NCBI GenBank assembly: GCA_011390535.1
Contig: JAABSF010000003.1
Location: 1 to 31,552, forward strand
DNA length: 31,552 nucleotides
Source: Deltaproteobacteria bacterium
Lineage (GTDB): Bacteria; Myxococcota_A; Polyangia; HGW-17; SLPX01
Direction: 5' to 3'
This document shows, one piece after another, positions 7,267-15,221 of this stretch (position 1 is the stretch's first letter; every line of letters begins with the position of its first letter). A model generated the notes under the pieces. It was not told the origin of the DNA, did no database searches, and was given only the letters and a program-made list of their open reading frames with translations. A program made the translations under genes and the position numbers.

Positions 7267-7350
7267 GCAACATCCCGTTGCTTTTCGATCAAAAAATAGT
7301 TTAAGTCACGAAATCATTCAGAGTGCTTTGATTTAGCCCGTTTTTTTTGT

Positions 7351-7394
7351 GGCGAAAGGGTCTTCTTTGTCGGTTTTCGCCCCTTTTATGGGGC
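7351..7394 (+). other. Overlapping, mutually exclusive hairpins in the divergent region
   Basis: GGCGAAA (7351-7357) pairs with TTTCGCC (7375-7381). GCCCC (7379-7383) pairs with GGGGC (7390-7394). The two stems share bases, so only one can form at a time. They lie upstream of the candidate promoter of the TPR operon, so they may act as DNA sites or belong to a longer transcript. Confidence 0.25.
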
Positions 7395-7438
7395 CGATAG
7401 CTTGGTTTTAAAGGAAAATATGTTCTTTTCCATTTTGC

Positions 7439-7467
7439 TTGCGTTGATGCGCTCCTCTCCGTATACT
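7439..7467 (+). promoter_or_regulatory. Candidate sigma70 promoter of the TPR/Glt-like operon
   Basis: TTGCGT (7439-7444), a 17-base spacer and TATACT (7462-7467). This is the best-looking promoter of the window, placed about 60 bases before the ATG of the first TPR gene. Confidence 0.55.
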
Positions 7468-7528
7468 GCTCTGCGTGCTGAAATCTAAGATGACAATCTA
7501 TAGGAATGTCGACAGGAGAGATTCGACC

Positions 7529-9223
7529 ATGAAAAGGATGGCTCAGTTATTTATCTGGATTGGAGTTTCCTTGTGTGTTTGCTTTACCGCTCATGCCAAG
7601 GAAGAAGAAGAGATGACCTTCCAGCCGGAAGAGATCGAACAATCGAAACCCGAGTCCAACGTGATGAAACGGGCGCTGAAATTCTATGAAGCGGGAGATT
7701 ATTACAGCGCATCAATCTTTTTACAAAAAGTTTTGGCCGGGGAGAGCGATGACAGCGAAGACACAAAAGAGAAAGCTGTCTTTTGGATGGGTAAAACCTT
7801 ATATCACCTCAGGTTTTATTCAGCATCGCTGAACTACTTCGATAAGTTGGTGGAAAAAGGTCACGCCAGAACATTGATTTGGCTTGCATCTCTTAGTCGA
7901 AAGCTTCCGGATTCAACCGGTATTTTGGAGAAGATAGGACACTACGCTGAAAAATCTCCGGCATCTCTGGATGCTGCCGAGTTGGCGCCCGTGAGAATAC
8001 AGCTCTACTATCTTCTGGGAAGATTTTACTATAATCGAGGGGATGAAGAGAGCTTAAAAAAAGCTCTCGATTTCTTCCAGAGGGTTCCTGAAAAAGATAA
8101 GTTTTTTCCAAGGGCAAAGCTTTTTGAAGGAATTACTTATGTGCGCATGAATAATCCATTGCAAGGGTCAAGATCTTTCCGGAGAATTCTTGCATGGACA
8201 AAGGCGAACAAGGGCAAAATGGGGGCCAAGAATTTTGATGAGTTGGCACGGCTTCAACTGGCAAGAGTTTTCTATCAAGCAGGGACTGTGGCTCTCCGGC
8301 TGGCGTGGCAAAAAAGAGATAAGAAGCTTTTTCAGACGGCATTGAACCAGTTTCAGCTCTCCATCAAATATTACGAAACCATACCAATCAGCTCTTTGAA
8401 CTGGCTGCAGTCCCTTTTCGAGGAGAGCTGGGCATTTTTCATGCTTGACGCCGAAATCCGAAAGATCTTTTTGAAAGATTATCAGGGGTTCCAAAAAGCG
8501 TTGGGAAACATTCACACAATCAACGCTCCGTTTTTTGAAGACTATTTCTTCTTGGGCAAGCCGGAGTCGATGATTCTTCGTGCTGTTATTTACTACAAAA
8601 ACTGTCGATGGGATCGAGCTAAGGAAACCCTTAATGAGTTTAACGGTGAATATCCCGAGATTATGAAAAACCTGGGAGAGATCATCAAGCGGCATCCGGA
8701 TAACAATGATTACTTTGAATTTGCACAGAAAATGATGAAGGGGAAGTCAAACGTCTCCGAAAATATGGCGCGATTGACCAGGTCAGTATTAACCGACCGA
8801 ACATTGTTACGACATTTTAAGTATGTCGAAGAGCTGGATCGCGAGCTTAACCAGGTAGAAGAGGCCGAGCCTGCATGGAAGTCTACGGCCGTAGCCGGAG
8901 AGATTCTCCAGGATCTTTCGCTCCAAAAATCTTTGGCGACAGGTAAAGCCGGTGAAATGGCGAGAGCCAGATTGACTCGTCTGAGAAACAATCTTTCAAC
9001 ACTTGTAGGAAAAGGGACTGATATAGAGTTCGAGATCTTGGAAGCAGAGAAAGGGCGGCTTCAAGCACAAGCTCGTCGAGAGGTTATAAGCACAAAAGTT
9101 AAGGTCGAGGAACCGAAGGTCGACGATGAACATGTGGTCTGGCCGTTTAAGGGTGCTTATTGGAAGGATGAGCTGGGCTATTTCCGGTTCGTTGTAAGAA
9201 ATGCCTGTTCAGTTGAAAAGTAG
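7529..9223 (+). CDS. Periplasmic TPR protein, GltC-like by context
   Basis: The 564-residue protein has a signal peptide (residues 1-23, ending AHA before KEEEE). Several tetratricopeptide helices follow: residues about 46-75 (MKRALKFYEAGDYYSASIFL), 82-112 (KAVFWMGKTLYHLRFYSASL) and more around 170-260. The rest is helical with few landmarks. TPR proteins of this kind are protein-binding scaffolds. I chose the ATG at 7529, which has AGGAG at 7514-7518, over an upstream in-frame GTG at 7475 that would bury the signal peptide. It is the first gene of a run of five TPR, FHA and TonB-like genes. In M. xanthus, GltC is a periplasmic TPR protein of the gliding complex, and this protein has a comparable position and type. 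That link is inference from context, because TPR sequences align poorly. Confidence 0.8.
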   Translation: MKRMAQLFIWIGVSLCVCFTAHAKEEEEMTFQPEEIEQSKPESNVMKRALKFYEAGDYYSASIFLQKVLAGESDDSEDTKEKAVFWMGKTLYHLRFYSASLNYFDKLVEKGHARTLIWLASLSRKLPDSTGILEKIGHYAEKSPASLDAAELAPVRIQLYYLLGRFYYNRGDEESLKKALDFFQRVPEKDKFFPRAKLFEGITYVRMNNPLQGSRSFRRILAWTKANKGKMGAKNFDELARLQLARVFYQAGTVALRLAWQKRDKKLFQTALNQFQLSIKYYETIPISSLNWLQSLFEESWAFFMLDAEIRKIFLKDYQGFQKALGNIHTINAPFFEDYFFLGKPESMILRAVIYYKNCRWDRAKETLNEFNGEYPEIMKNLGEIIKRHPDNNDYFEFAQKMMKGKSNVSENMARLTRSVLTDRTLLRHFKYVEELDRELNQVEEAEPAWKSTAVAGEILQDLSLQKSLATGKAGEMARARLTRLRNNLSTLVGKGTDIEFEILEAEKGRLQAQARREVISTKVKVEEPKVDDEHVVWPFKGAYWKDELGYFRFVVRNACSVEK

Positions 9224-9326
9224 ATCCAATATAAAGGTCTTCGCGGGGGTCCAATATCAGAACAGTGGTTTTTTTCGCGGAGAGAAATTTGAAGAATATT
9301 TGCCTTTGCAAGAGAGAGGTCAAAGG

Positions 9327-12300
9327 ATGAAGCGTTGGAAATTTATGATGGTTGCTACGGCAACAGTGTTTTGTTTTGGCTTGCCTTATGCCCGAGCGCA
9401 GCTCAAGCGAAAGCGCGAGAAGATTGAGGTAAAAGGGAAGCACAAAGTCAGAAGCCGTAAAGCAGTTGAGAGGTCTACCGAATCCAAAAAGATTCGAGCC
9501 GAAGAGTTTATGATCGCGAAAATTAAGGCTCGGGTGACATCGATCATTCAAAAACAGATGAAACTCTTAGAGCGCCGGCTGAAGTATACTCCGGAAGATG
9601 ATCCTAAGGCTCCTGAATACATGTTTCGTTTGGCATCCCTAAGAAATGAGATGCAAAACGATCAGTGGATGAAAGGGATGGCCCAAAACGAAGCCATATT
9701 CAAAGCTGAAGAGGCCGGAAATAAAGCAAAAGCAGCCAGGTATAAAAAGCTTAAGGAGCGTTATTTCAAGGCGCACCAAGCTTGGCTTAGAAGCGCGCTC
9801 ATGCTCTTTAGAGAGATCACGGAAAAGCATCCGAAATATGGTAGAATGGATGAAGTCTATTTCCATATAAGTAACACATCGAAAAAGCTTGTGGAGCGGG
9901 AAAAGGACCCAAAAAGAAAAGAGGGATGGACCAAGGTCATGTTGACCTATTTCCGGAAGCTACTGCAGCAGTTTCCTAAGTCGAAATATGTTCCCGATGC
10001 ATTGCTCGCTTACGCTGAACACTCATACAATAGTAGACAGTTTGATGCAGCCCTTAAGCTATATGAGAGGATCACAACCTACAAGAATTCGCCGGTGAGA
10101 CCGTACGCGATCTACAAAATCGGCTGGGTTTATTTAAATATCAGACAGTACAGCAAAGCCATGAATCAGTTTTTGAAGGTGCTGAAGCTCCGAGGCACAA
10201 AACTGAACCTCGTCAACGAAGCCCGCAGGGACATTGTTCGAACTTACACCCACGTGGGTAAAGTGGAAGCGGCGAGGGGCTTTTTTCGCAAGGTTGCAGG
10301 GCCGAAAAACGTGAAGTGGATGATGGTTATGCTGGGCGATGTTTATTACGCTCAGGGAAAAAACGAAGAAGCGATCGCTGTTTATGATGAGTGCTTAAAC
10401 CAATGGCCTAGAGACAAGGATCGTTGTAAATGGACGCTTTCCATGGTGGATGCCGCTATTAACATCGGCAATAAAGATGGACAGGTTAAAGCTGTCAGAA
10501 GATTAGGGAAAGTGTGGCGTTCCGTAGCCGAGCAGTTTGGTCCGAAAAAACCAGTGACCACAGAGTGCAAAGCCAACTCGGCAAACATTATGAAAATGTT
10601 GGCCACGCAGTGGCACAACGAATCCCAAAAAACCAAAAACTTTGAGACCTTGGACAAGGCTCAGTATCTCTATGAGACATTCATAAAGAGTTTCCCCGAC
10701 AGCCCGGATGTTTACATAATGAAGTATTATTATGCCGACCTCTTGTTTATGTTAGGCGAAACTCTACCTGATAAGGCGAATTGGCCGAAAACAGCGGAAG
10801 CTTTCAATGATGTAGTGCAGACTGAAAAGCCGCCGAAGATGCCTCAAAAAGAATATATTGAAAGACGGAACAGCGCTGCATTGGCTATGGTGAACTCTTG
10901 GATGCAACATTTTAATGTTACAGCCGAGAAGTTGACTTCAAAGCCTAAAGAGCTGGACAAACAGAAAAAGAAATGTGTGAAAAGACGCCGCAGGAAATGT
11001 CTAAAATGGGAGGAGCCCGAGCTCGCGAAGTTGCCGATTCCAGCCGACAGGCAAAAGATGCTTGAAGCATTCAGGACTTATACCAAATTTGTTCCTAAGA
11101 GTGAGTGGCTGGTAAAGATTAAATACAACGAAGCTCTGGTTTATTACAACTACAACCACTTTGATAAAGCGTTGCCGCTGTTTATGGATATCGCGACGAA
11201 GCATCAAGAGGATGAAGAACCTGCGCGATTTGCTGCTTTAAGAGTTGTGGCCATCTTAAAGAGAAACGATGAGTTCGGAAAACTCAAGAAATACATCGAT
11301 ATTTTCATTGAGTCGGAAAAACTTATGGCGGATATGGCGTTTAAACTCAAGATGCAGGAATATAAGCGAAATGCCATGTGGGAGGAAGCGGAGAAGCTGA
11401 GAATTGCGAAGAAATTCAAAGATTGTGGAGAAGCTTTTGAACAAATCGCGATAACCTATCCGCAAGATGAGAGGATAGACGATATCTATTGGAACGCCGG
11501 TATTTGTTACGAATCCGCGCGCCTCATCGGAGCCGCGGTGCGAATGCGGAGAATGTTAAGAAGACGAAAACCGGACAGCAAACTTGCCGGCAAAGCCCTC
11601 TATTTCATAGGCGGCAATTATCACGCTTTGGCTTTTTACGAGGATGCCGCGCAGAATTACGAGAAATTCTATCAAGAGGCGGCAAAGAAGAACAAGAGCC
11701 TTGACGATGCTTCGACTGCGCTCAAGTTTGCTATTCTATTTCGATGGGGTACCGGCAATATTTCGAAAATGATGGATAATGTCAGGGATTTCATCAAAAC
11801 ATTCAACAATAAGGGTAAATTCAAGTCAGAGGTGGCAGAGGTTCACTTTTGGGTTCACAGAGTCTATGAAGACGAAGGCACAAAAGAATCAGAGACCAAG
11901 CTGGTTTCTCACTTGTCCCAATATCTTTCTCGTTATCGCAAGCAGGGAGGCTTGGATCGCCAGATTGAGGCGACTGCAAAGCTAGGTAAAATCTATTGGA
12001 AGCGATCCTGTAAGGTAGATATGGTTGATGGAATGTGTGTGAAAATTAAGTATGAGAGGAGGCGTCGGCGGAAAAAATTGGCACGGAAGCAAAAGAGAGT
12101 CATTTATCTTACCCGCGAGAGAAGGATGAAAAACTTGGCTATGGGCCGTTTTAGGAGTGTTTTAAAGTTATGGGGTAAAAAAGGGCCCGGCGCGCGCATG
12201 GCGGGGAAGACACCGGCTGAAAAGAAAGCCCGTGCCGCCGCTGCGTTGTATTGGGTCGCAATGGCGAAGTTCAGTCTTGTTGATGTTGAATTTGAAGAAT

Positions 12301-12815
12301 ATATGAAACTTGATTTACCAAGGAAACTCAACTTCAACCCTCGATATCCGAGGAAGATGAAGGCGGCTCAGAAGAAATTTGCAAGCTGGGCTGAAAACAA
12401 GGCTAAAAGTCTGGATAGATTGAGAGAGCGTTATTCTCAGGTCATTCTGTTGAAACAAGCACATTGGGCCATCGCGGCTACTGCCAGAATTGGAATGCTG
12501 TTTCACAATTTTGCGCGTCAGCTTTATGATGCACCTATCCCGAGTCACCTGTCTACGGATATGGAGAAGAATGCTTACAGAGATGAGTTGCAAAAATATG
12601 CTGATCCTCTTCAAGCGAGAGCAATGAATGGTTACGTGCTTTGTTTGAATACAGCCAAGAGATATAACTGGTTTAATGAGTGGTCGCGTCTCTGCGAGAA
12701 AGAGATTAACGAATTGGCGCCGGAGAAGTTCCCTCTCACTATGGAACTTCGTGCACAGCCGGGGTATGTTAGCACTGAGCTTACCTCGGGAGCGGTTGTC
12801 ACAAAAGTTCAATGA
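9327..12815 (+). CDS. Large periplasmic TPR protein, GltD/AgmU-like
   Basis: The 1162-residue protein has a signal peptide (MKRWKFMMVATATVFCFGLP, cleavage after ARA at about 24) and TPR units through most of its length. Examples are YVPDALLAYAEHSYNSRQFD, IYKIGWVYLNIRQYSKAM and MLGDVYYAQGKNEEAIAVYD in the first third, and MAFKLKMQEYKRN onward in the middle. Two very basic inserts are each framed by a Cys pair: Cys550-Cys558 (CVKRRRRKC) and Cys895-Cys904 (CKVDMVDGMC followed by RRRRRKK). These may be disulfide-closed loops in the periplasm. Size and layout match M. xanthus AgmU/GltD and its Nfs paralogue, periplasmic scaffolds of trans-envelope complexes. The open frame extends to 9201, but the ATG at 9327 follows GAGAGAGG and starts the signal peptide. 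It ends 31 bases before the next gene. Confidence 0.85.
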   Translation: MKRWKFMMVATATVFCFGLPYARAQLKRKREKIEVKGKHKVRSRKAVERSTESKKIRAEEFMIAKIKARVTSIIQKQMKLLERRLKYTPEDDPKAPEYMFRLASLRNEMQNDQWMKGMAQNEAIFKAEEAGNKAKAARYKKLKERYFKAHQAWLRSALMLFREITEKHPKYGRMDEVYFHISNTSKKLVEREKDPKRKEGWTKVMLTYFRKLLQQFPKSKYVPDALLAYAEHSYNSRQFDAALKLYERITTYKNSPVRPYAIYKIGWVYLNIRQYSKAMNQFLKVLKLRGTKLNLVNEARRDIVRTYTHVGKVEAARGFFRKVAGPKNVKWMMVMLGDVYYAQGKNEEAIAVYDECLNQWPRDKDRCKWTLSMVDAAINIGNKDGQVKAVRRLGKVWRSVAEQFGPKKPVTTECKANSANIMKMLATQWHNESQKTKNFETLDKAQYLYETFIKSFPDSPDVYIMKYYYADLLFMLGETLPDKANWPKTAEAFNDVVQTEKPPKMPQKEYIERRNSAALAMVNSWMQHFNVTAEKLTSKPKELDKQKKKCVKRRRRKCLKWEEPELAKLPIPADRQKMLEAFRTYTKFVPKSEWLVKIKYNEALVYYNYNHFDKALPLFMDIATKHQEDEEPARFAALRVVAILKRNDEFGKLKKYIDIFIESEKLMADMAFKLKMQEYKRNAMWEEAEKLRIAKKFKDCGEAFEQIAITYPQDERIDDIYWNAGICYESARLIGAAVRMRRMLRRRKPDSKLAGKALYFIGGNYHALAFYEDAAQNYEKFYQEAAKKNKSLDDASTALKFAILFRWGTGNISKMMDNVRDFIKTFNNKGKFKSEVAEVHFWVHRVYEDEGTKESETKLVSHLSQYLSRYRKQGGLDRQIEATAKLGKIYWKRSCKVDMVDGMCVKIKYERRRRRKKLARKQKRVIYLTRERRMKNLAMGRFRSVLKLWGKKGPGARMAGKTPAEKKARAAAALYWVAMAKFSLVDVEFEEYMKLDLPRKLNFNPRYPRKMKAAQKKFASWAENKAKSLDRLRERYSQVILLKQAHWAIAATARIGMLFHNFARQLYDAPIPSHLSTDMEKNAYRDELQKYADPLQARAMNGYVLCLNTAKRYNWFNEWSRLCEKEINELAPEKFPLTMELRAQPGYVSTELTSGAVVTKVQ

Positions 12816-12846
12816 TGTCTCTGAGAGACACAAGGAGATAGTATTA

Positions 12847-14508
12847 ATGAAACGGCGATTTTTGAAATCAGGAGTCATTTTGATGGCTGTCATTATGATG
12901 GTAGCCTGTAATGACAAGAAGAAATCCGGCAAGACCACACCGCGGCCCGATGGCGATGGAGCCGGTGGTGGAGAAGTAGAGCCCGGTTTGGGGTCTGGTA
13001 CGGCAAAGCCGAAAATAAAGCTTACACAGGAAGAAAAAAAGAGCTACGAAAAAGCTGTGGCTGCTTATCTTGAAGCTGCGAAAACGGCTGAAAAAGAAGG
13101 GGAATGGAAAGCAGGTACTTGCAAAGAGCCGGCCCAAGCTTTTGCTGCAGTAGCCTCGGGAAATCCACGTCTTTTTACATACGGCAAACACAATGAAGCG
13201 ATAACATGGCTTCATTGTGGGGAAAAAGATAAGGCTGTTGCGGCGTTTAATGCAGCTCTTGGAAAAAACTCCAATTTTGCGCCATCTTTGGTGAGCATGG
13301 GTTATTTGAAAGCAGAGAGAGGCGATCTGGAGGGGGCTTACAGGAATTTTGAGCGGGCCTTTGTTGCCGACATGAGAAATCCTGAGGCTTCTTACAACTT
13401 GGGGGTTTATTATAGGGAAAAACAGAAGAGCGGCGCTCAGTTGACGTCGGCGGAAAAAGAGAGGCTTCGTAATCTTAAGACCCCTCAAGGCCATTATGCT
13501 TACCGACAATGGATTACCCAAAAGATTATTGGGCAGAAAAAGAAGCTGGATTACAAAGAATTGGCTTTGCGGCACTTGAGAACGGTCTTGGCGATCACCT
13601 CAGGTTCGGAAGAGCCTAACGCGAGATTGTTGAACTTGAACGCTTACACGATGATAGCTCTCGTATACACCGACGCAGCTGATAAGATGCGCTCCCAATT
13701 GGCGTTGGCGAACTTGGTGGTGCAAGAAGCAGAAAAGCTGATAGGCGAATATAGCGAGAGAGTTGAAAAGGAAAAGCTTCCTCCGTTGTGTCAGGGCAAA
13801 AACCCCACTCCGATGGATAAAGCTGTTGCAGAGCTGAGAAATGTTCAAGGGTTAATGGCTTTAAAGAAAAAGGAGAAAGACTTAGTTTCCGGTATGAAGA
13901 GCTTCACGGAGGCGGTCTCATGTGACCCTGATTTTTGGGAAGCCCATATGAACATTGGTGCAATTGCGTTGAGCTTTCGTGGTTACGATAGAGCAAAAGC
14001 AAGCTTTGAGGTGGTATTGAAAGAAAAGAAAGATCACCCCGATGCAGTCATGGGGCTTGGTGTTGCGTATCGAGGCTTGTCGGCATTGGCCATGGCTGAC
14101 GCGAAAGATGAAGCCTTGAATAAGGCAAAAGAACAATACGAGAAGGTTATGTCTTTGGCAAAACCCCAAGACAGAGTTTATGCTGATGCGCTATATAATA
14201 TGGGGTTGTTGTATCAAGATTACATGTCCGGCACATCGGATGAAGATAACCGTGCGAGGTTGAAAAAAGCTCAGTCCTATTATGAGAAATATGCAAAACA
14301 CCCCAAAACGGTGAAAGAGGCCAAAAAAGATGCGATTTCGAGGGCAAAGGACATCACCCGCACTTTCAAGATCATGGAACAGATGTCTGAGTTGCAGAAG
14401 AAACAAGAAGAGCGGGAACGGAAGCTGAAAGAGCAACAGCAGAAACAAAAAGAAGAAGAGAAAAACAAAGAGAGCGCGCCTGAAAAAACCGCGCCTCGTC
14501 CAAGGTGA
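12847..14508 (+). CDS. TPR lipoprotein, GltE/AglT-like
   Basis: The 553-residue protein begins MKRRFLKSGVILMAVIMMVA followed by Cys21, a lipoprotein signal. Asn at +2 favours the outer membrane. A polar Gly-rich spacer follows, then TPR units. Clear ones are APSLVSMGYLKAERGDLEGA, ASYNLGVYYREK, WEAHMNIGAIALSFRGYDRA and DALYNMGLLYQDYM. The last 50 residues are a Lys/Glu/Gln-rich coiled coil ending in TAPRPR. M. xanthus AglT/GltE and NfsE are TPR lipoproteins placed directly after AgmU/NfsD, as this gene is after the 1162-aa protein. The start ATG follows AAGGAGA (12832-12838); a longer frame reaching back into the previous gene is rejected because it would bury the lipoprotein signal. It probably shares an mRNA with the two genes before it. 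Confidence 0.85.
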   Translation: MKRRFLKSGVILMAVIMMVACNDKKKSGKTTPRPDGDGAGGGEVEPGLGSGTAKPKIKLTQEEKKSYEKAVAAYLEAAKTAEKEGEWKAGTCKEPAQAFAAVASGNPRLFTYGKHNEAITWLHCGEKDKAVAAFNAALGKNSNFAPSLVSMGYLKAERGDLEGAYRNFERAFVADMRNPEASYNLGVYYREKQKSGAQLTSAEKERLRNLKTPQGHYAYRQWITQKIIGQKKKLDYKELALRHLRTVLAITSGSEEPNARLLNLNAYTMIALVYTDAADKMRSQLALANLVVQEAEKLIGEYSERVEKEKLPPLCQGKNPTPMDKAVAELRNVQGLMALKKKEKDLVSGMKSFTEAVSCDPDFWEAHMNIGAIALSFRGYDRAKASFEVVLKEKKDHPDAVMGLGVAYRGLSALAMADAKDEALNKAKEQYEKVMSLAKPQDRVYADALYNMGLLYQDYMSGTSDEDNRARLKKAQSYYEKYAKHPKTVKEAKKDAISRAKDITRTFKIMEQMSELQKKQEERERKLKEQQQKQKEEEKNKESAPEKTAPRPR

Positions 14509-14543
14509 TTTTACTTTCCATGAGATAGAACTTTTTGTTTCGC

Positions 14544-14619
14544 TTCGGTTTGTTTTGAGGCCATATTGACCGTGTTTTTCGAAAAAGCAGTAATAAAACC
14601 GAAAGCTTGTGTTTTTTTT
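14544..14619 (+). terminator. Possible terminator after the GltE-like gene
   Basis: TTCGGTTT (14544-14551) pairs perfectly with AAACCGAA (14596-14603). The loop is long and contains the palindrome TTTTTCGAAAAA, and a run of eight T follows at 14612-14619. The long loop makes this a weak case, but the T-run and position fit the end of the first transcript. Confidence 0.3.
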
Positions 14620-14746
14620 AAGTGTTGCTAATATTAGCCGGAACTTTTTGAAGCGTTGTTTGTCAAAACAGATGTGACGAACATGAGGCTCTGAAAACGG
14701 GTTATCTTGAATCGACCATTTGTTTGTGCTTGCAGATTGTTCCTGC

Positions 14747-14774
14747 TTGAAGGTATTCTTTTTGAGCAGATAAA
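14747..14774 (+). promoter_or_regulatory. Candidate promoter for the small exported protein gene
   Basis: TTGAAG (14747-14752), a 16-base spacer and GATAAA (14769-14774), about 40 bases before the ATG. It would start a second transcript after the possible terminator at 14544-14619. Confidence 0.35.
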
Positions 14775-14815
14775 ATGAGTCGATTTCAGAGGCTCTGGCC
14801 TGCGAGGAGGATGGA

Positions 14816-15064
14816 ATGTTTAGAAAAATCATTTCTATAGTCAGTGCGGTTCTTTTGTTGGGTGCTGTTACAGAGGCATTTGCCCAAGAAGGTGGGTATA
14901 CAAAGAAAAAGGTATTTTCTTTTGAAGGTGATGATATTGAGGGTAGTTTGCTGTCGCCGTCAGGGCAGTTTTTGGGCGGCGATTTGAAAGTGGACTTTAA
15001 AACCCTAATCGAATACCGATATGACTTTGTACCTGAGATGGTTAAGTCGGCAGAGGACGTATAA
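14816..15064 (+). CDS. Small exported protein at the GltF position
   Basis: The 82-residue product has a signal peptide (MFRKIISIVSAVLLLGAVTE, cleavage after AFA at about 23), leaving 59 mature residues. The mature part has an FSFEGDDIEGSLLSPSGQF motif and ends TLIEYRYDFVPEMVKSAEDV. It has no cysteine and no second membrane helix. GAGGAGG at 14804-14810 lies five bases before the ATG, a strong start. I do not recognise it as a named Pfam family. It lies between the GltE-like and GltG-like genes, which is where gltF lies in M. xanthus as I recall it, so GltF-like is a guess from position. The short, conserved-looking C-terminus suggests a peptide that binds a partner in the periplasm. Confidence 0.7.
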   Translation: MFRKIISIVSAVLLLGAVTEAFAQEGGYTKKKVFSFEGDDIEGSLLSPSGQFLGGDLKVDFKTLIEYRYDFVPEMVKSAEDV

Positions 15065-15138
15065 AAGCGTTTGTAGTCAATATAGAGTATGAGCACATAG
15101 TTTTTGTGTTTCATGAAAACAATTGTCAGGTTTTTGGT

Positions 15139-15173
15139 CCGCAGAGAGAAGAGACGCGCTGTCTTTACTGCGG
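15139..15173 (+). promoter_or_regulatory. Strong hairpin in the leader of the GltG-like gene
   Basis: CCGCAG (15139-15144) pairs with CTGCGG (15168-15173). Inside it, AGAGAC (15150-15155) pairs with GTCTTT (15161-15166), one G-T pair, around loop GCGCT. Unpaired bases lie on both sides between the two stems. The structure ends 48 bases before the ATG and could control expression or mark processing between the small gene and the FHA gene. Confidence 0.35.
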
Positions 15174-15221
15174 ATGAGGGCTAGTTTAGAGGCGATTCAG
15201 CGCAAAGATGAGGAGGACGTG

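Noticed and set aside
8168..8695. 175-codon minus-strand frame
   Set aside because: Antisense to the first TPR gene, with no family features.
12315..12938. 207-codon minus-strand frame across the GltD-GltE junction
   Set aside because: Overlaps two well-supported genes with good starts, and its product shows no domain.
12868..13575. 235-codon minus-strand frame
   Set aside because: Lies wholly within the TPR lipoprotein gene, which has the signal peptide and TPR motifs. No domain and no start site on the minus strand.
14191..15114. 307-codon minus-strand frame
   Set aside because: It is antisense to the GltE-like coiled coil and the small exported gene. Its long Phe/Leu runs are the mirror of Lys/Glu/Gln codons on the plus strand.
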